Origin: Anaerocolumna sp.
GTDB taxonomy: Bacteria; Bacillota; Clostridia; Lachnospirales; Lachnospiraceae
NCBI GenBank assembly: GCA_029256725.1
Contig: JAQSXJ010000007.1
Location: forward strand, 1-64,000
Direction of reading: 5' to 3'
DNA length: 64,000 nucleotides
Of this stretch, positions 51,899-61,024 are shown one piece after another; position 1 is the stretch's first letter; the number at the start of each line of letters is the position of its first letter. The notes beneath the pieces are model-generated. The model made no database searches, was not told the origin of the DNA, and saw nothing but the letters and a program-made list of their open reading frames with translations. The position numbers and the translations under genes were made by a program.

Positions 51899-52801
51899 AT
51901 GAAAGCATGGGATTCTATTCAAAATACTATACAATACATTGAAAATAATCTATATGAAAAAATAAATATGGAGGAGCTTGCCAGAGTGGCATATCTATCT
52001 CCTTTTTATTTTCAGAGGCTTTTTAACAGGTTAGTTGGGAAACCGGTGATGGAATATGTAAAACTTCGCCGCCTGGCTGGTGCAGCTGATTATCTCAATG
52101 GGAATAAGGATAGCAAAATCAGTGAGACAGCCTTTCGTTTTGGATTTGACAATCATGAAACCTTTACTCGTGCCTTTAAAGCTGTCTACGGTATGACACC
52201 GGAAAATTACCGTACTCATCCCCGTTCCTTAACGCATTTTATAATGCCGGACATTTCCTTGAATTATTATATGGTTGATGAAAATGTTCCTTTAATATCC
52301 GAAGGTATTACGCTGGAGGTAAGCAGATATTATCTTTCTAAGTCCAGAAGATTTATGGGATATTGTATTCAGAATCCTATGGGAGATGAACCTGGTGTGG
52401 ATCTGCTTGGGGAGTTATGGGATAAATTTCATGAGCACAAAGCTTCCATTCAAGGCCTTAAAAGGAATGGACAGGAAGCCGGTGTTTCTTCTCCCGGAGA
52501 AAAGCCAGGTTTTTTTACTTACTTTACAGGTGGGGAAGTAGAAGAAGGGGAGTTAACGGAAGGTTTTGTCAACTGGGACATGCCAGAGGGAAATTATATT
52601 ATATGTGCCTTTGAGGCAGAGAACTTTCAGTTGCTTGTAAACGAAGCACTTAATAAGGCAAGGGATTATTTATTTGGTGTTTGGCTGCCAAAGCACAATA
52701 TAGCCACTGAGTTTTTTATGGCAGAACTATATTATGATATTACACCGGAAGCTACCAAAATGGAATTATGGGCGAAGATAAAGGAAGAAACTTCCTGTTA
52801 A
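51899..52801 (+). CDS. AraC-family regulator with GyrI-like effector domain
   Basis: A 300-residue transcription factor. The AraC double helix-turn-helix is N-terminal (residues ~8-107: EELARVAYLSPFYFQRLF and ISETAFRFGFDNHETFTRAF, then YGMTPENYR). The C-terminal ~175 residues form a GyrI/SOUL-like small-molecule-binding domain (ITLEVSRYYLSKSRRFMGY ... FFMAELYYDIT), as in Rob/BmrR-type activators. No good ribosome site is visible before the ATG; the upstream sequence is purely AT-rich, so a later start or leaderless expression should be considered. Target genes are unknown. Confidence 0.88.
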   Translation: MKAWDSIQNTIQYIENNLYEKINMEELARVAYLSPFYFQRLFNRLVGKPVMEYVKLRRLAGAADYLNGNKDSKISETAFRFGFDNHETFTRAFKAVYGMTPENYRTHPRSLTHFIMPDISLNYYMVDENVPLISEGITLEVSRYYLSKSRRFMGYCIQNPMGDEPGVDLLGELWDKFHEHKASIQGLKRNGQEAGVSSPGEKPGFFTYFTGGEVEEGELTEGFVNWDMPEGNYIICAFEAENFQLLVNEALNKARDYLFGVWLPKHNIATEFFMAELYYDITPEATKMELWAKIKEETSC

Positions 52802-52843
52802 GATATTACAGCATGTCGATATCAGTTTAAAACGGAGGAATGG

Positions 52844-52969
52844 ATGGACAACGCGAAAAAGCACTGTAAGAAATTCCTGCGTCTGTTATGTAATCAAGGG
52901 AGGCTGGCAGAAACCACCCACAACGACCTGGTGCAGATGTTGCCAGGGAACATTATTAAGTATTTATAA
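52844..52969 (+). CDS. Possible 41-aa ORF in intergenic region
   Basis: ATG 52844 follows GGAGGAATGG, a good ribosome site, and encodes 41 residues starting MDNAKKHCKKFLRLLCNQGR. No family is recognised. Frames between 52970 and 53090 also show short protein-like stretches (for example EGSDCVFATWYTD), so this gap may hold debris of a lost gene. The rest of 52802-53292 has only a terminator. Confidence 0.3.
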   Translation: MDNAKKHCKKFLRLLCNQGRLAETTHNDLVQMLPGNIIKYL

Positions 52970-53072
52970 ATTAGTGTTTCCTGATAGAAGCTGTCATATG
53001 GATATCGTTGAGACCTTTGCAACAGAAGGCTCGGATTGCGTCTTTGCAACCTGGTACACAGATTAGCGTATA

Positions 53073-53115
53073 CACAAAAAGCCTGTTTAAAAGGTAAACA
53101 GGCTTTTTTGTGTGT
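53073..53115. terminator. Bidirectional terminator
   Basis: aaaaagcctgttta (53076-53089) and taaacaggcttttt (53095-53108) with a 5-base loop; A-run and T-run on the two sides allow use by both strands. It serves the ABC exporter operon on the minus strand. Confidence 0.88.
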
Positions 53116-53292
53116 GATTGACAGTCTCATCGTCCTGAAAGGGATTCAGAAATTTTATATTGAAACAGCGCTTGAACCCTTATTTCGGGTAAGAAGTGCT
53201 GAATTTCACATTGATCCTCATAGCTATTTTATCTTGTAACATCTTTTGTCTGATTTATACTAACAGCTATATAAGCAAAGTTAGGTGACTGC

Positions 53293-54003
53293 TTAGATTG
53301 CTACATTAAGTGGATTTAAGGCAATGTCAGATTGTTCTACGATTTCTCCATCGACCAGTCGAATGACGGAGGTGCCATATTGAGCGGAACTGCTTGAGTG
53401 AGTAACCTGAATCAAAGTTTTACCATAGGTTACATTAATTTTTCTAAACAATTCCATGATTTCTTTTCCTGTTTTGGAATCCAGGTTGCCGATGGGTTCA
53501 TCCAAAAAGAGAATTTCGGGATCAGTTATCAGCGCTCTTGCTATGGCTACTCTTTGCTGCTGACCACCGGATAATTCTCTGGGAGTTAACTTCCTTTTAT
53601 CAGACAAGCCGATAACCTCCAGCAGTTCAGAAAGTTTCTTTTCATAGTGTTTCGGATTTTTGCCGTCAAGGATTAAGGGAAGAAGGATATTATCCTCTAC
53701 ATTCAGATTCTGAACCAAGTTATAGAATTGAAATACAAACCCAATTTTTGTTCTTCTGAATTTGCTCATTGCTTTCTTCTTTAAGGAGCTTAAATCATTA
53801 CCATCTAATTTAATGGTACCATCTGTGGGTTTATCGAGGCCCCCAAGCAGATATAAAAGAGTAGATTTACCGCTGCCGGATGGACCCATAATTGATACGA
53901 ATTCACCTTGGTCAACACTAAAAGTGAGATTTTTAAGAATATGAGCTTCTTCTTTACCTGTAACAAATTTTTTATTTAATCCATTTACTTCAATAGCTTT
54001 CAT
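53293..54003 (-). CDS. ABC exporter ATP-binding protein, MacB/LolD type
   Basis: A 236-residue ATPase with Walker A GPSGSGKSTLL, Q-loop FVFQFYNL, signature LSGGQQQRVAIARAL, Walker B EILFLDEPIGNLD and the H-loop VTHSSSSAQYG. Length and the ENRDS-like sequence place it with the MacB/FtsE/BceA exporters. It pairs with the FtsX-type permease encoded upstream on the same strand; the gap between them is filled by three tandem hairpin repeats. Likely exports or senses peptides, lipids or antibiotics; substrate unknown. Confidence 0.94.
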   Translation of the reverse strand: MKAIEVNGLNKKFVTGKEEAHILKNLTFSVDQGEFVSIMGPSGSGKSTLLYLLGGLDKPTDGTIKLDGNDLSSLKKKAMSKFRRTKIGFVFQFYNLVQNLNVEDNILLPLILDGKNPKHYEKKLSELLEVIGLSDKRKLTPRELSGGQQQRVAIARALITDPEILFLDEPIGNLDSKTGKEIMELFRKINVTYGKTLIQVTHSSSSAQYGTSVIRLVDGEIVEQSDIALNPLNVAI

Positions 54004-54017
54004 ATTGGCTCCAATCT

Positions 54018-54216
54018 GCGTGCTATGGCACGTTATAAAATCAGGGGGAAGTGAAAGTCATTGTCTTTCACTTCAGGCTCCCGTTTGCGTGCTATGGCAC
54101 GCATATAAAATCAGGGGGAAGTGAAAGTTCATTGTCTTTCACTTCAGGCTCCCGTTTGCGTGCTTTAGCACGCATATAAATCAGGGGGAAGAAAAAGTCA
54201 TTATCTTCACTTCATT
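54018..54216 (-). repeat. Three tandem 69-71 bp double-hairpin repeats between permease and ATPase genes
   Basis: Copies start at 54018, 54087 and 54158. Each holds gcgtgctatggcacgc (a 6-bp hairpin) followed by aaatcagggggaagtgaaag and ctttcacttcaggctcccg (a second hairpin). Copy 3 is diverged and shortened. No T-run follows. They sit in the intercistronic RNA of the exporter operon. Confidence 0.9.
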
Positions 54217-54241
54217 TATAAGAGGTTTATATGGTTATTCA

Positions 54242-56773
54242 TTATTCATATTTAATTTCCTGTATAACCGATAACTTTCTGCTTCTTAACAATACCGGCA
54301 AAGTAGCTAAAAGAACAATAACTAAAGAAACAGCGTAAATCATAGGTAAAGCAGAGTAATCCAGAGAAATTGTCATAGGTAAACCTATTGACTTTGTCAT
54401 AATGGATATCAGTTTTAAACCGAAGATACAATAAACGGAGGTAATTAACATTGCCCAGGTTACAGAGGCAATGGATTCAAAGAATAAGATTTTAGTACGC
54501 CCGGAATCCTCCATGCCAACAGAAGACAAGATGGCAAACTCGCTTTTCCTCTGAAGGAAGCTGATGGATACATTATTTACAATGCCTAAGGCAGCAATAA
54601 TAATTGCCATGTAAGAAAAAACACTTAGGGCTTTTACCAGCATCTTATTATTTTCAACATTGTTATCACACATCTCATCTCTGGTTATTGCAGTAGCACC
54701 GACTTCTCGTAATACAGGTTTTAATTCCTTAACGATCTCCTCAGGCACTTTATCGGTTGTAAAGGTGATGGTGTTGGCACTGTTAATTCCGAAAAGGTCT
54801 TTCATTGTTTCTAATTTCATCAGTATAAAGTAACCGTTTTGAAAAAGCCTTCCATCAACAATACCTGAGATCTTAACGGTTCTTGTTATACCATTGCAGG
54901 TAATATCCAGAGTGTCACCTACATGCTTATTAAATTTCTTTTCCAGAGCAGTAGTGAAGATAATTCCGTTGCTTTCATTTTTATAATCTGAAATATACGG
55001 TCTGTTATTCTTGCTGTCTAACTTCAGATATTGATTATAAACAGCGTAAGTATCGATGTTTGCACCGATAATGCTTATGCTCATTTCTTTATCGGTATCT
55101 TCATTTTCTATAGTGGCATATTGATTGTTGATCAAATTAATATCAGATTCCTTGATTCCAAGGCTTTTCAGTTCATTTACAAGATAATCTGCGGTTGACT
55201 GATCTGAGGATTCTCTTAAAGTAGAGATATTATCAAGCTCTACATCAAAATCCAGTTCTGTATAGGCTTCGGTCACTACATTAATCATACTAGTGCCGAT
55301 AGAGGCAATAGCAATGATTGAAGCCAGTGAGATAATAATTAAAGTAATATTACCAAGTAAAATCTTAGAGGTTCTGAGATTGTTAATGGCATAGATTATG
55401 TTTCTGCTCCGTCCTCGCAATAACTGATATAGAAATCCAGACAAAATATCAATTAATTTGGGATATGCCAGTATAACACCAACCAGAGAGAGAATTAAAA
55501 GCACTGCTGAAAAACCGTTTAAGTCTTCCTTTGCTATGATGAATAGTGTGATAGATACCAGAATCAAAGCAGTGCCGCAAATAAATTTCTTCCAGCCTAT
55601 ATTTTTAGAAATTCTAACATCGTTTAAGATTACCTCTTTCACCTGTAATTTTGAAATTTTACGAACTGGTAAAATAGAGGATAGCAGCGACAAGATTATG
55701 GCAAACAGAGTTCCTTTTATCAGATAAGAGGGCAGGACAGTTACTGTTCCATAGATATCATAATCTTTTAACGGAGATATCATGTAATTTATGAGATGTA
55801 AAGCCCCAATACCTAACAGATTGCCAAATAGGGCACCTGTTAAACCATAAGTAATACTTTCCAGATACAAGATAAACTTTACGGTACCGGTGGTTGCTCC
55901 CTGACTTAGAAAGGTACCTATGGTAGACAGCCTTTCCGTTATGATAAGCTTAAAGGAACTATAGATAATGATGGAGCTCATAACAACGACAACAACCATC
56001 ATGATATATAAAAGGGATTCAAAGCTCCCGAACTGTTCTTTTACAGCAGCATCGTCAAATAGCTTACTTGCAGTAAAGGAGGAATTGGCTTCATTGAATT
56101 TATCAATACCCTCCTGGGCTTTTTTTTCTGAGGAATCTGCAAAGATTGCATTATATTTTCCTTCTGCACCAAAATCTTTGCTTAGATATTCATAAGAAAG
56201 TACCACGCTAAAAGAATTTTTCTTATCATTATAAAATATACCGGAAGGTGCACTGACAGCCTTAATCTGGAAAGTTTCTGTCTTTCCGGCAATAATTAGA
56301 TCTAAGGTATCGTCTATATGTAAATTGCGTTCTTCTGCGGTTCTTTCTGATATGATGCAGGATTTACCAGAGAAATCAGCCAAATCGCCTTCGACTAATT
56401 TATAAGTTTCAAGATATTGTTGTTCTCTGCCATGTATGGGTATGTACAACATGGTTTCTTCGTCGGTGCCTGCTTTATCAGAGAGCATTCCTGTAAGGTA
56501 CAACTCTTTTACCAGACTGTCTTTCTTGATACCGCTAAGGTTCATATCCTCAGTAGAATAGAAGTTCTGGCTTTCATCAGTCGCTGTAATTGTAATACTT
56601 TTATCTTCATATGCTTTTAATTCCGGTCCGACTAAAGAATCCAAGATAATATCAATCATACCTGTGCTGGCTACCAGTAGTGCTGTGCTGATAGATATGG
56701 CTATAATCAGCAGTAAAAACCGCCCTTTCTTTTCGGTCATGCTCTTAAGGACATATTTTAAAAATATTTTCAT
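54242..56773 (-). CDS. ABC exporter permease, FtsX/MacB family
   Basis: An 843-residue permease with an N-terminal membrane segment (residues ~17-40), a large extracellular domain, a first FtsX domain with three segments (~255-385), a central pair of segments, a second extracellular domain (~510-710) and a second FtsX domain at the C-terminus (YMAIIIAALGIVNNVSISFL). This ten-segment layout with two outside domains is typical of long FtsX exporters. GGAGAGCAGC precedes the ATG. It forms an operon with the ATPase downstream. Confidence 0.92.
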   Translation of the reverse strand: MKIFLKYVLKSMTEKKGRFLLLIIAISISTALLVASTGMIDIILDSLVGPELKAYEDKSITITATDESQNFYSTEDMNLSGIKKDSLVKELYLTGMLSDKAGTDEETMLYIPIHGREQQYLETYKLVEGDLADFSGKSCIISERTAEERNLHIDDTLDLIIAGKTETFQIKAVSAPSGIFYNDKKNSFSVVLSYEYLSKDFGAEGKYNAIFADSSEKKAQEGIDKFNEANSSFTASKLFDDAAVKEQFGSFESLLYIMMVVVVVMSSIIIYSSFKLIITERLSTIGTFLSQGATTGTVKFILYLESITYGLTGALFGNLLGIGALHLINYMISPLKDYDIYGTVTVLPSYLIKGTLFAIILSLLSSILPVRKISKLQVKEVILNDVRISKNIGWKKFICGTALILVSITLFIIAKEDLNGFSAVLLILSLVGVILAYPKLIDILSGFLYQLLRGRSRNIIYAINNLRTSKILLGNITLIIISLASIIAIASIGTSMINVVTEAYTELDFDVELDNISTLRESSDQSTADYLVNELKSLGIKESDINLINNQYATIENEDTDKEMSISIIGANIDTYAVYNQYLKLDSKNNRPYISDYKNESNGIIFTTALEKKFNKHVGDTLDITCNGITRTVKISGIVDGRLFQNGYFILMKLETMKDLFGINSANTITFTTDKVPEEIVKELKPVLREVGATAITRDEMCDNNVENNKMLVKALSVFSYMAIIIAALGIVNNVSISFLQRKSEFAILSSVGMEDSGRTKILFFESIASVTWAMLITSVYCIFGLKLISIMTKSIGLPMTISLDYSALPMIYAVSLVIVLLATLPVLLRSRKLSVIQEIKYE

Positions 56774-56971
56774 GCTGCTCTCCTTCGCTGCTGCTCAAAT
56801 AATGAAGCTCTAATAAATGGTATTGTATTCCATAAGCTTCAGATTTTGTAGTGTGACATGTCATAGATAAAGATGACAAATGTAATGAAATTTATTATTC
56901 AATCTGCATCCTTATAAAATCCTTATATATATAAGTTAGACTAATACTGATAGGAAAGGAGATTAATAAAA

Positions 56972-57808
56972 ATGGATCAATCAATAAAGAAAGGCTTAAC
57001 CGGATTTCAGCTAAAGTATATGGCAATGTTTTTAATGGTACTGGACCACATCCATTACTTCATGGATTTTACAGGTAAGATACCGGAATGGTTTTCAATG
57101 CTTGGACGTTTGTCGGCACCCTTATTTTTATTCTGTGTCATTGAAGGGTTTACCCATACCCGTAACAAGAGAAAATACTTTCTGCAGATATATGCAATTG
57201 CCATTGTCATGAGCTTTCTGCAATATTTATTTATAGTACTTAAGTTAAACCGACCTGATGGCTTTTATCCCCAGAACCAGATGCTTGCTACTTTTACGAT
57301 TCTGCTGGTGATTCTGCAGGGATTCGACTGGTGTGCCAAAAAGCAGTGGGGCAAAGGCTTAGCTGCTATCATCTTACCCATTATCTTGCCTTTTGTGGCT
57401 GTAATTATAGCAAACCTGGTACCGGGGTCGTTGTTTATGATAAATCTGCTGCATTTCACAGTGCTTCCTTTACATAGCTGGATTGTAGATGGCGGTACAT
57501 TTTTTGTGTTACAGGGTATATTAATGTATCTGTTTCGTAAGAAACGTAAATGGCAGGCTTTGGTTTTCTTTCTTTCAACCATTCTGCTGTACGTGGTCTA
57601 TCCGCTGGCAGCTTTTCCTGAGGTTACGGTAAAAATGCTCTTTACAATTGCTTATGAATGGATGGGTGTATTTGCAGCAATTCCAATGCTTTTGTATAAC
57701 GGAGAGAGAGGAAAGGGAAATAAGAAATTCTTCTATTGGTTTTATCCGGCCCATGTCTATATCTTATATGGGCTGTCCATAGGACTTTATTTTATACTGA
57801 ACCATTAG
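56972..57808 (+). CDS. TraX family membrane protein
   Basis: A 278-residue protein with about eight membrane segments. GLTGFQLKYMAMFLMVLDHI and GRLSAPLFLFCVIEGFTHTRNKRKYF are the diagnostic blocks of TraX, the family named for F-pilin N-acetylation and widespread in Firmicutes. The C-terminal FYWFYPAHVYILYGLSI also fits. GGAAAGGAG precedes the ATG. It is a single-gene unit. The target of acetylation, if any, is unknown. Confidence 0.9.
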   Translation: MDQSIKKGLTGFQLKYMAMFLMVLDHIHYFMDFTGKIPEWFSMLGRLSAPLFLFCVIEGFTHTRNKRKYFLQIYAIAIVMSFLQYLFIVLKLNRPDGFYPQNQMLATFTILLVILQGFDWCAKKQWGKGLAAIILPIILPFVAVIIANLVPGSLFMINLLHFTVLPLHSWIVDGGTFFVLQGILMYLFRKKRKWQALVFFLSTILLYVVYPLAAFPEVTVKMLFTIAYEWMGVFAAIPMLLYNGERGKGNKKFFYWFYPAHVYILYGLSIGLYFILNH

Positions 57809-57850
57809 TGTGTAACTGAAAACTTAGTGTATTGTTGCAGAGTATAATTA

Positions 57851-57877
57851 CAGCACCCGGATTTATAACGGGTGCTG
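57851..57877 (+). terminator. Hairpin after the TraX gene
   Basis: cagcacccg (57851-57859) and cgggtgctg (57869-57877) form a GC-rich 9-bp stem with a 9-base loop; the tail attgtattg is only weakly T-rich. Confidence 0.6.
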
Positions 57878-58097
57878 ATTGTATTGTGACGGATAAGAAT
57901 AATAAAGCACATGGCACGATTTCAAGCAGTAGACGTCTTTAAATTAAAAGACATCTCAGGCTTTTTATTTGGGCAGCACTGCATGGCATACGGGCTTGCA
58001 GCCGTTGTAGGTGTTGAGGTATACTGACAGTAACATAGTTTAAAGTTCCATAACAGTTATCCGGGTGAAGGAAGGGATAGCAGGGAAAGAGGATTCA

Positions 58098-58757
58098 ATG
58101 GCGAAAATTCTTGCAGTAGATGATGATGCACAGATTTTAAATATAGTAAAAAAAGCTCTGGAAAAAGATAACCACCTGGTGGAAGTACAGGATAGGGCGG
58201 ATAAGGTGGGAAGAGACAGGCTTACAGCATATGATTTGATTCTGCTGGATGTAATGATGCCGGATATTGATGGTTTCGCTTTCTGCAGAGAGATAAGAGA
58301 CAGTGTGGACTGTCCAATCCTGTTTATTACAGCCCGTACCATGGATACGGACCTTATGGAGGGGTTTGCCATAGGCGGAGACGATTATATCCGGAAACCC
58401 TTTAGCTTAACAGAGCTAAGGGCAAGAGTGAATGCGCATTTAAGACGTGAGAAAAGGGAATATCACAGTCGTATTGTAACGAATGATTATCGGTTTGATA
58501 TATCAGAAAAGGTTATGTATTTTAAACAGGACAAGATAGAATTGACAAAAAGTGAATATGAAATCTGTGAGTTTCTGGTGAAGAATAAAGGGACCGTATT
58601 TACACTGGAGCAGATTTTAGAAAAAGTATTTGGCTTCCAATGTGAGAGTGACAACAGCATAATTCGGGAGCATATTAAAAATATTAGGGCGAAGCTTAAA
58701 AAACATGAGGAAAAACCCATTGAGACAGTATGGGGGATAGGATATAAATGGGTATAA
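58098..58757 (+). CDS. Two-component response regulator, OmpR/PhoB family
   Basis: A 219-residue regulator. The receiver domain has ILAVDDDAQIL, the phospho-acceptor Asp in DLILLDVMMPDIDG and the conserved Lys in DDYIRKPF. The winged-helix domain includes LTKSEYEICEFLVKNKG and ENIRAKL-like IKNIRAKLKKH with TVWGIGYKW at the end. ATG 58098 with AGAGGATT upstream is preferred over the open-frame start at 58065. It overlaps the sensor kinase gene by ten bases. The nearby exporter at 53-57 kb is a possible target by analogy with other such systems. Confidence 0.93.
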   Translation: MAKILAVDDDAQILNIVKKALEKDNHLVEVQDRADKVGRDRLTAYDLILLDVMMPDIDGFAFCREIRDSVDCPILFITARTMDTDLMEGFAIGGDDYIRKPFSLTELRARVNAHLRREKREYHSRIVTNDYRFDISEKVMYFKQDKIELTKSEYEICEFLVKNKGTVFTLEQILEKVFGFQCESDNSIIREHIKNIRAKLKKHEEKPIETVWGIGYKWV

Positions 58758-60109
58758 TGAAATTAAGAATCAATACTCTTTTTTGGTTATTTTTAAAGCA
58801 GCTCATAATTTTCTCTTTTACAATATTAATAGAAATAATGTTGTTTGTTGCCTTTTTATTTGTAGCTATAAACAATGGTATCCTGTTACCTGCCAATTAT
58901 TCGGAACGCTATTTGGAGGCGAATAAGGACAAGCTGGCAGAAAGTGAGCCATTCTCTGAAGAGTTGATTCCTTATTCCTGCAACTATGGGATCTTTGACA
59001 GAGAGGGAGTTTATCTGTTGGGGAATTTTAAGAAAGAGGAACAGGCAGATGCTAAAGATTTTATAGAAAAGGGCTATTCAAAGGGCTATTATATGCTTAT
59101 TGAACGAAGAGAAGGGTACCTGGTGGTAAGCTACAAACTAGCCGCCTATTTTGCTTCACCAACCCTGCGCTGGTTCTTTCCTGCTCCTGAATTAATGGGT
59201 TTAATATTATTTATTCTAATTTTTATTGCACTTATTATTGGCAATGCACTGAATCTGGGCAGGAAATTAAGACATCTGTTAAAGCCGGTTCAGGAAGAAA
59301 TTGAACAAATTCAAACCAAAGAATTAATAATTGAGCAAAAAAACTCCAAAGTGAAAGAGTTTGACGATATCCTGCAATTACTTTATGAAATGAAGAGTGC
59401 CTTGTCGGTATCTCTCCAAAAAGAATGGGAAACGGAAAAGGAGAGAAAAAAGAACATCTCGGCTTTAGCCCATGATATTAAAACTCCTCTTACGATCATA
59501 AAAGGAAATGCGGAGCTTATCTTAGAGGAAGACAAGCTGGAAGAAATCTATCAGTCAGCAGATATTATTGGGGTTTACTCTGATAAGATCGAGCGGTATA
59601 TAAAATTATTAATCGATGAAACTAGAGACGCACAATATAACAGCCGGACAGGTAAAGTAAGACTTGCGGAGCTAATAGCAGAAATTTGTGCAGAAAGTGA
59701 AGCATTTTGTAAAGCCAGTGGTATAGAGTTAAAGATTTCTGATACTATTAGGGAGGAAGAAGCCCTTTTGGATAAGGATTCTATTGTAAGAGCTGTAATT
59801 AATCTTATAAAAAATGCAGCAGAGCATACAGAGCAGGAAAAAAAGGTCAAGGTAAGCTTTCAAAGGAAAGAGAAAGTCTTTCGTGTTCAGATAGAAGATT
59901 ACGGCAAAGGCTTTACACAGGAGGCTTTAAGATATGCCAAGAACCAGTTCTATACGGAAAAGACCCATAGAGGAGAGGAGCATTACGGTCTTGGCATGTA
60001 TAATGCCAATCATATTGCAGAAAGGTATAATGGGGGGATTAAGTATTATAATAAGCCTGAGCAAACAGGTGCTGTGGTGATATTTGAGGTGGCAGTAATC
60101 ATTGAATGA
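58748..60109 (+). CDS. Sensor histidine kinase
   Basis: A 453-residue membrane kinase. Membrane segments lie near residues 10-40 and 148-170, with a ~105-residue outside sensor domain between them. A HAMP-like linker follows, then HisKA with the phospho-acceptor His in ISALAHDIKTPLTII, and HATPase_c with N box RAVINLIKNAAEH, G1 EDYGKGFT and G2 HYGLGMYN. The layout is like lantibiotic/antibiotic-sensing kinases. ATG 58748 overlaps the regulator stop; ATG 58757 is an alternative. Confidence 0.93.
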   Translation: MGIMKLRINTLFWLFLKQLIIFSFTILIEIMLFVAFLFVAINNGILLPANYSERYLEANKDKLAESEPFSEELIPYSCNYGIFDREGVYLLGNFKKEEQADAKDFIEKGYSKGYYMLIERREGYLVVSYKLAAYFASPTLRWFFPAPELMGLILFILIFIALIIGNALNLGRKLRHLLKPVQEEIEQIQTKELIIEQKNSKVKEFDDILQLLYEMKSALSVSLQKEWETEKERKKNISALAHDIKTPLTIIKGNAELILEEDKLEEIYQSADIIGVYSDKIERYIKLLIDETRDAQYNSRTGKVRLAELIAEICAESEAFCKASGIELKISDTIREEEALLDKDSIVRAVINLIKNAAEHTEQEKKVKVSFQRKEKVFRVQIEDYGKGFTQEALRYAKNQFYTEKTHRGEEHYGLGMYNANHIAERYNGGIKYYNKPEQTGAVVIFEVAVIIE

Positions 60110-60207
60110 TAGATAGATTTAACCGGACTGTTATAGAATTTAAGATCTACTGAGGCTATACGGTTATAATTTATAATAGCGATACAAAATATAAACTGGA
60201 TGGAAAG

Positions 60208-60240
60208 ACAGCTCAGACAATGTTTGGGCTGTTATTTTTT
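60208..60240 (+). terminator. Terminator after the two-component system
   Basis: acagctcaga (60208-60217) and tttgggctgt (60223-60232) pair with G-T wobbles, followed by a T-run. The rest of the 60110-60529 gap is AT-rich with no supported ORF. Confidence 0.7.
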
Positions 60241-60529
60241 ATCTTAGATTAAAATTTTATGTGAAGTAATTATTTAATTATAATTATATTATAACTAGTA
60301 TAAAGGATAATTTTGGAGTATTATAAATGTAAATATTTATAATTTATGCTTTATTTTTGGATACATTATTGCTGTTTGTTATACATATATAACAATTGGA
60401 AAAAACAGGAATTGTATGAAGGCTTGATGATTACATAACGAAAAAGTTAAGATAAACGCAAGAGGTGTAATTCTAAGCACTTTCTTGTAAATTCAGAAAC
60501 TGTAAAATATGGAAAGAGAGATACGTTAT

Positions 60530-61003
60530 ATGGAATATAGAATTAAATATACAACAATGGAAGAGTTACCTTCCTGGATAGAGCTTGTGCACCTGGTGGC
60601 ATGGAATTTTCCGGGTCTTGAAACAGAAGCCCTATTAGAGGAGTATAAAAATACAGTTATTAAGAACATTAACTGTAAAAGTGCAATCTGCGCTGTATGC
60701 GGGAGTAAAGTAATTGGTATTTTATTATTTTCTACGAAATACAACATGTTATGCTGTATGGCAGTACATCCTGAGTATCGTAGGAAGGGCATAGCCAAAT
60801 CAATGATAAATGAAATGATGAAAAACCTGGACCTACACAGAGATATAACAGTTGATACATTCCGTGAAGAAGATCCAAAAGGGATTGCACCAAGAGCTTT
60901 ATATACAAGTCTTGGCTTTGCGCCGGATGAACTAATAGTAAATCTGGGTTACCCTAACCAGAAATTTGTTCTTCGGGCAGGAGATGCGGGAATAAGCGAA
61001 TGA
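60530..61003 (+). CDS. GNAT family N-acetyltransferase
   Basis: A 157-residue acetyl-CoA-dependent acetyltransferase. The acetyl-CoA-binding motif A is MAVHPEYRRKGIAKSMINEM (residues ~80-99), and RALYTSLGF is motif B. ATG 60530 with AAGAGAG upstream is preferred over 60509. It is followed after 21 bases by a second acetyltransferase gene. Substrate unknown. Confidence 0.88.
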   Translation: MEYRIKYTTMEELPSWIELVHLVAWNFPGLETEALLEEYKNTVIKNINCKSAICAVCGSKVIGILLFSTKYNMLCCMAVHPEYRRKGIAKSMINEMMKNLDLHRDITVDTFREEDPKGIAPRALYTSLGFAPDELIVNLGYPNQKFVLRAGDAGISE

Positions 61004-61024
61004 CTAGAAAGAGAGGATATAGAT

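Noticed and set aside
53036..53239. 67-residue plus-strand ORF
   Set aside because: It runs through a strong bidirectional terminator and has no ribosome site; treated as intergenic.
54018..54216. CRISPR array
   Set aside because: The three repeats are contiguous 69-71 bp units containing hairpins, with no unique spacers, no leader and no cas genes.
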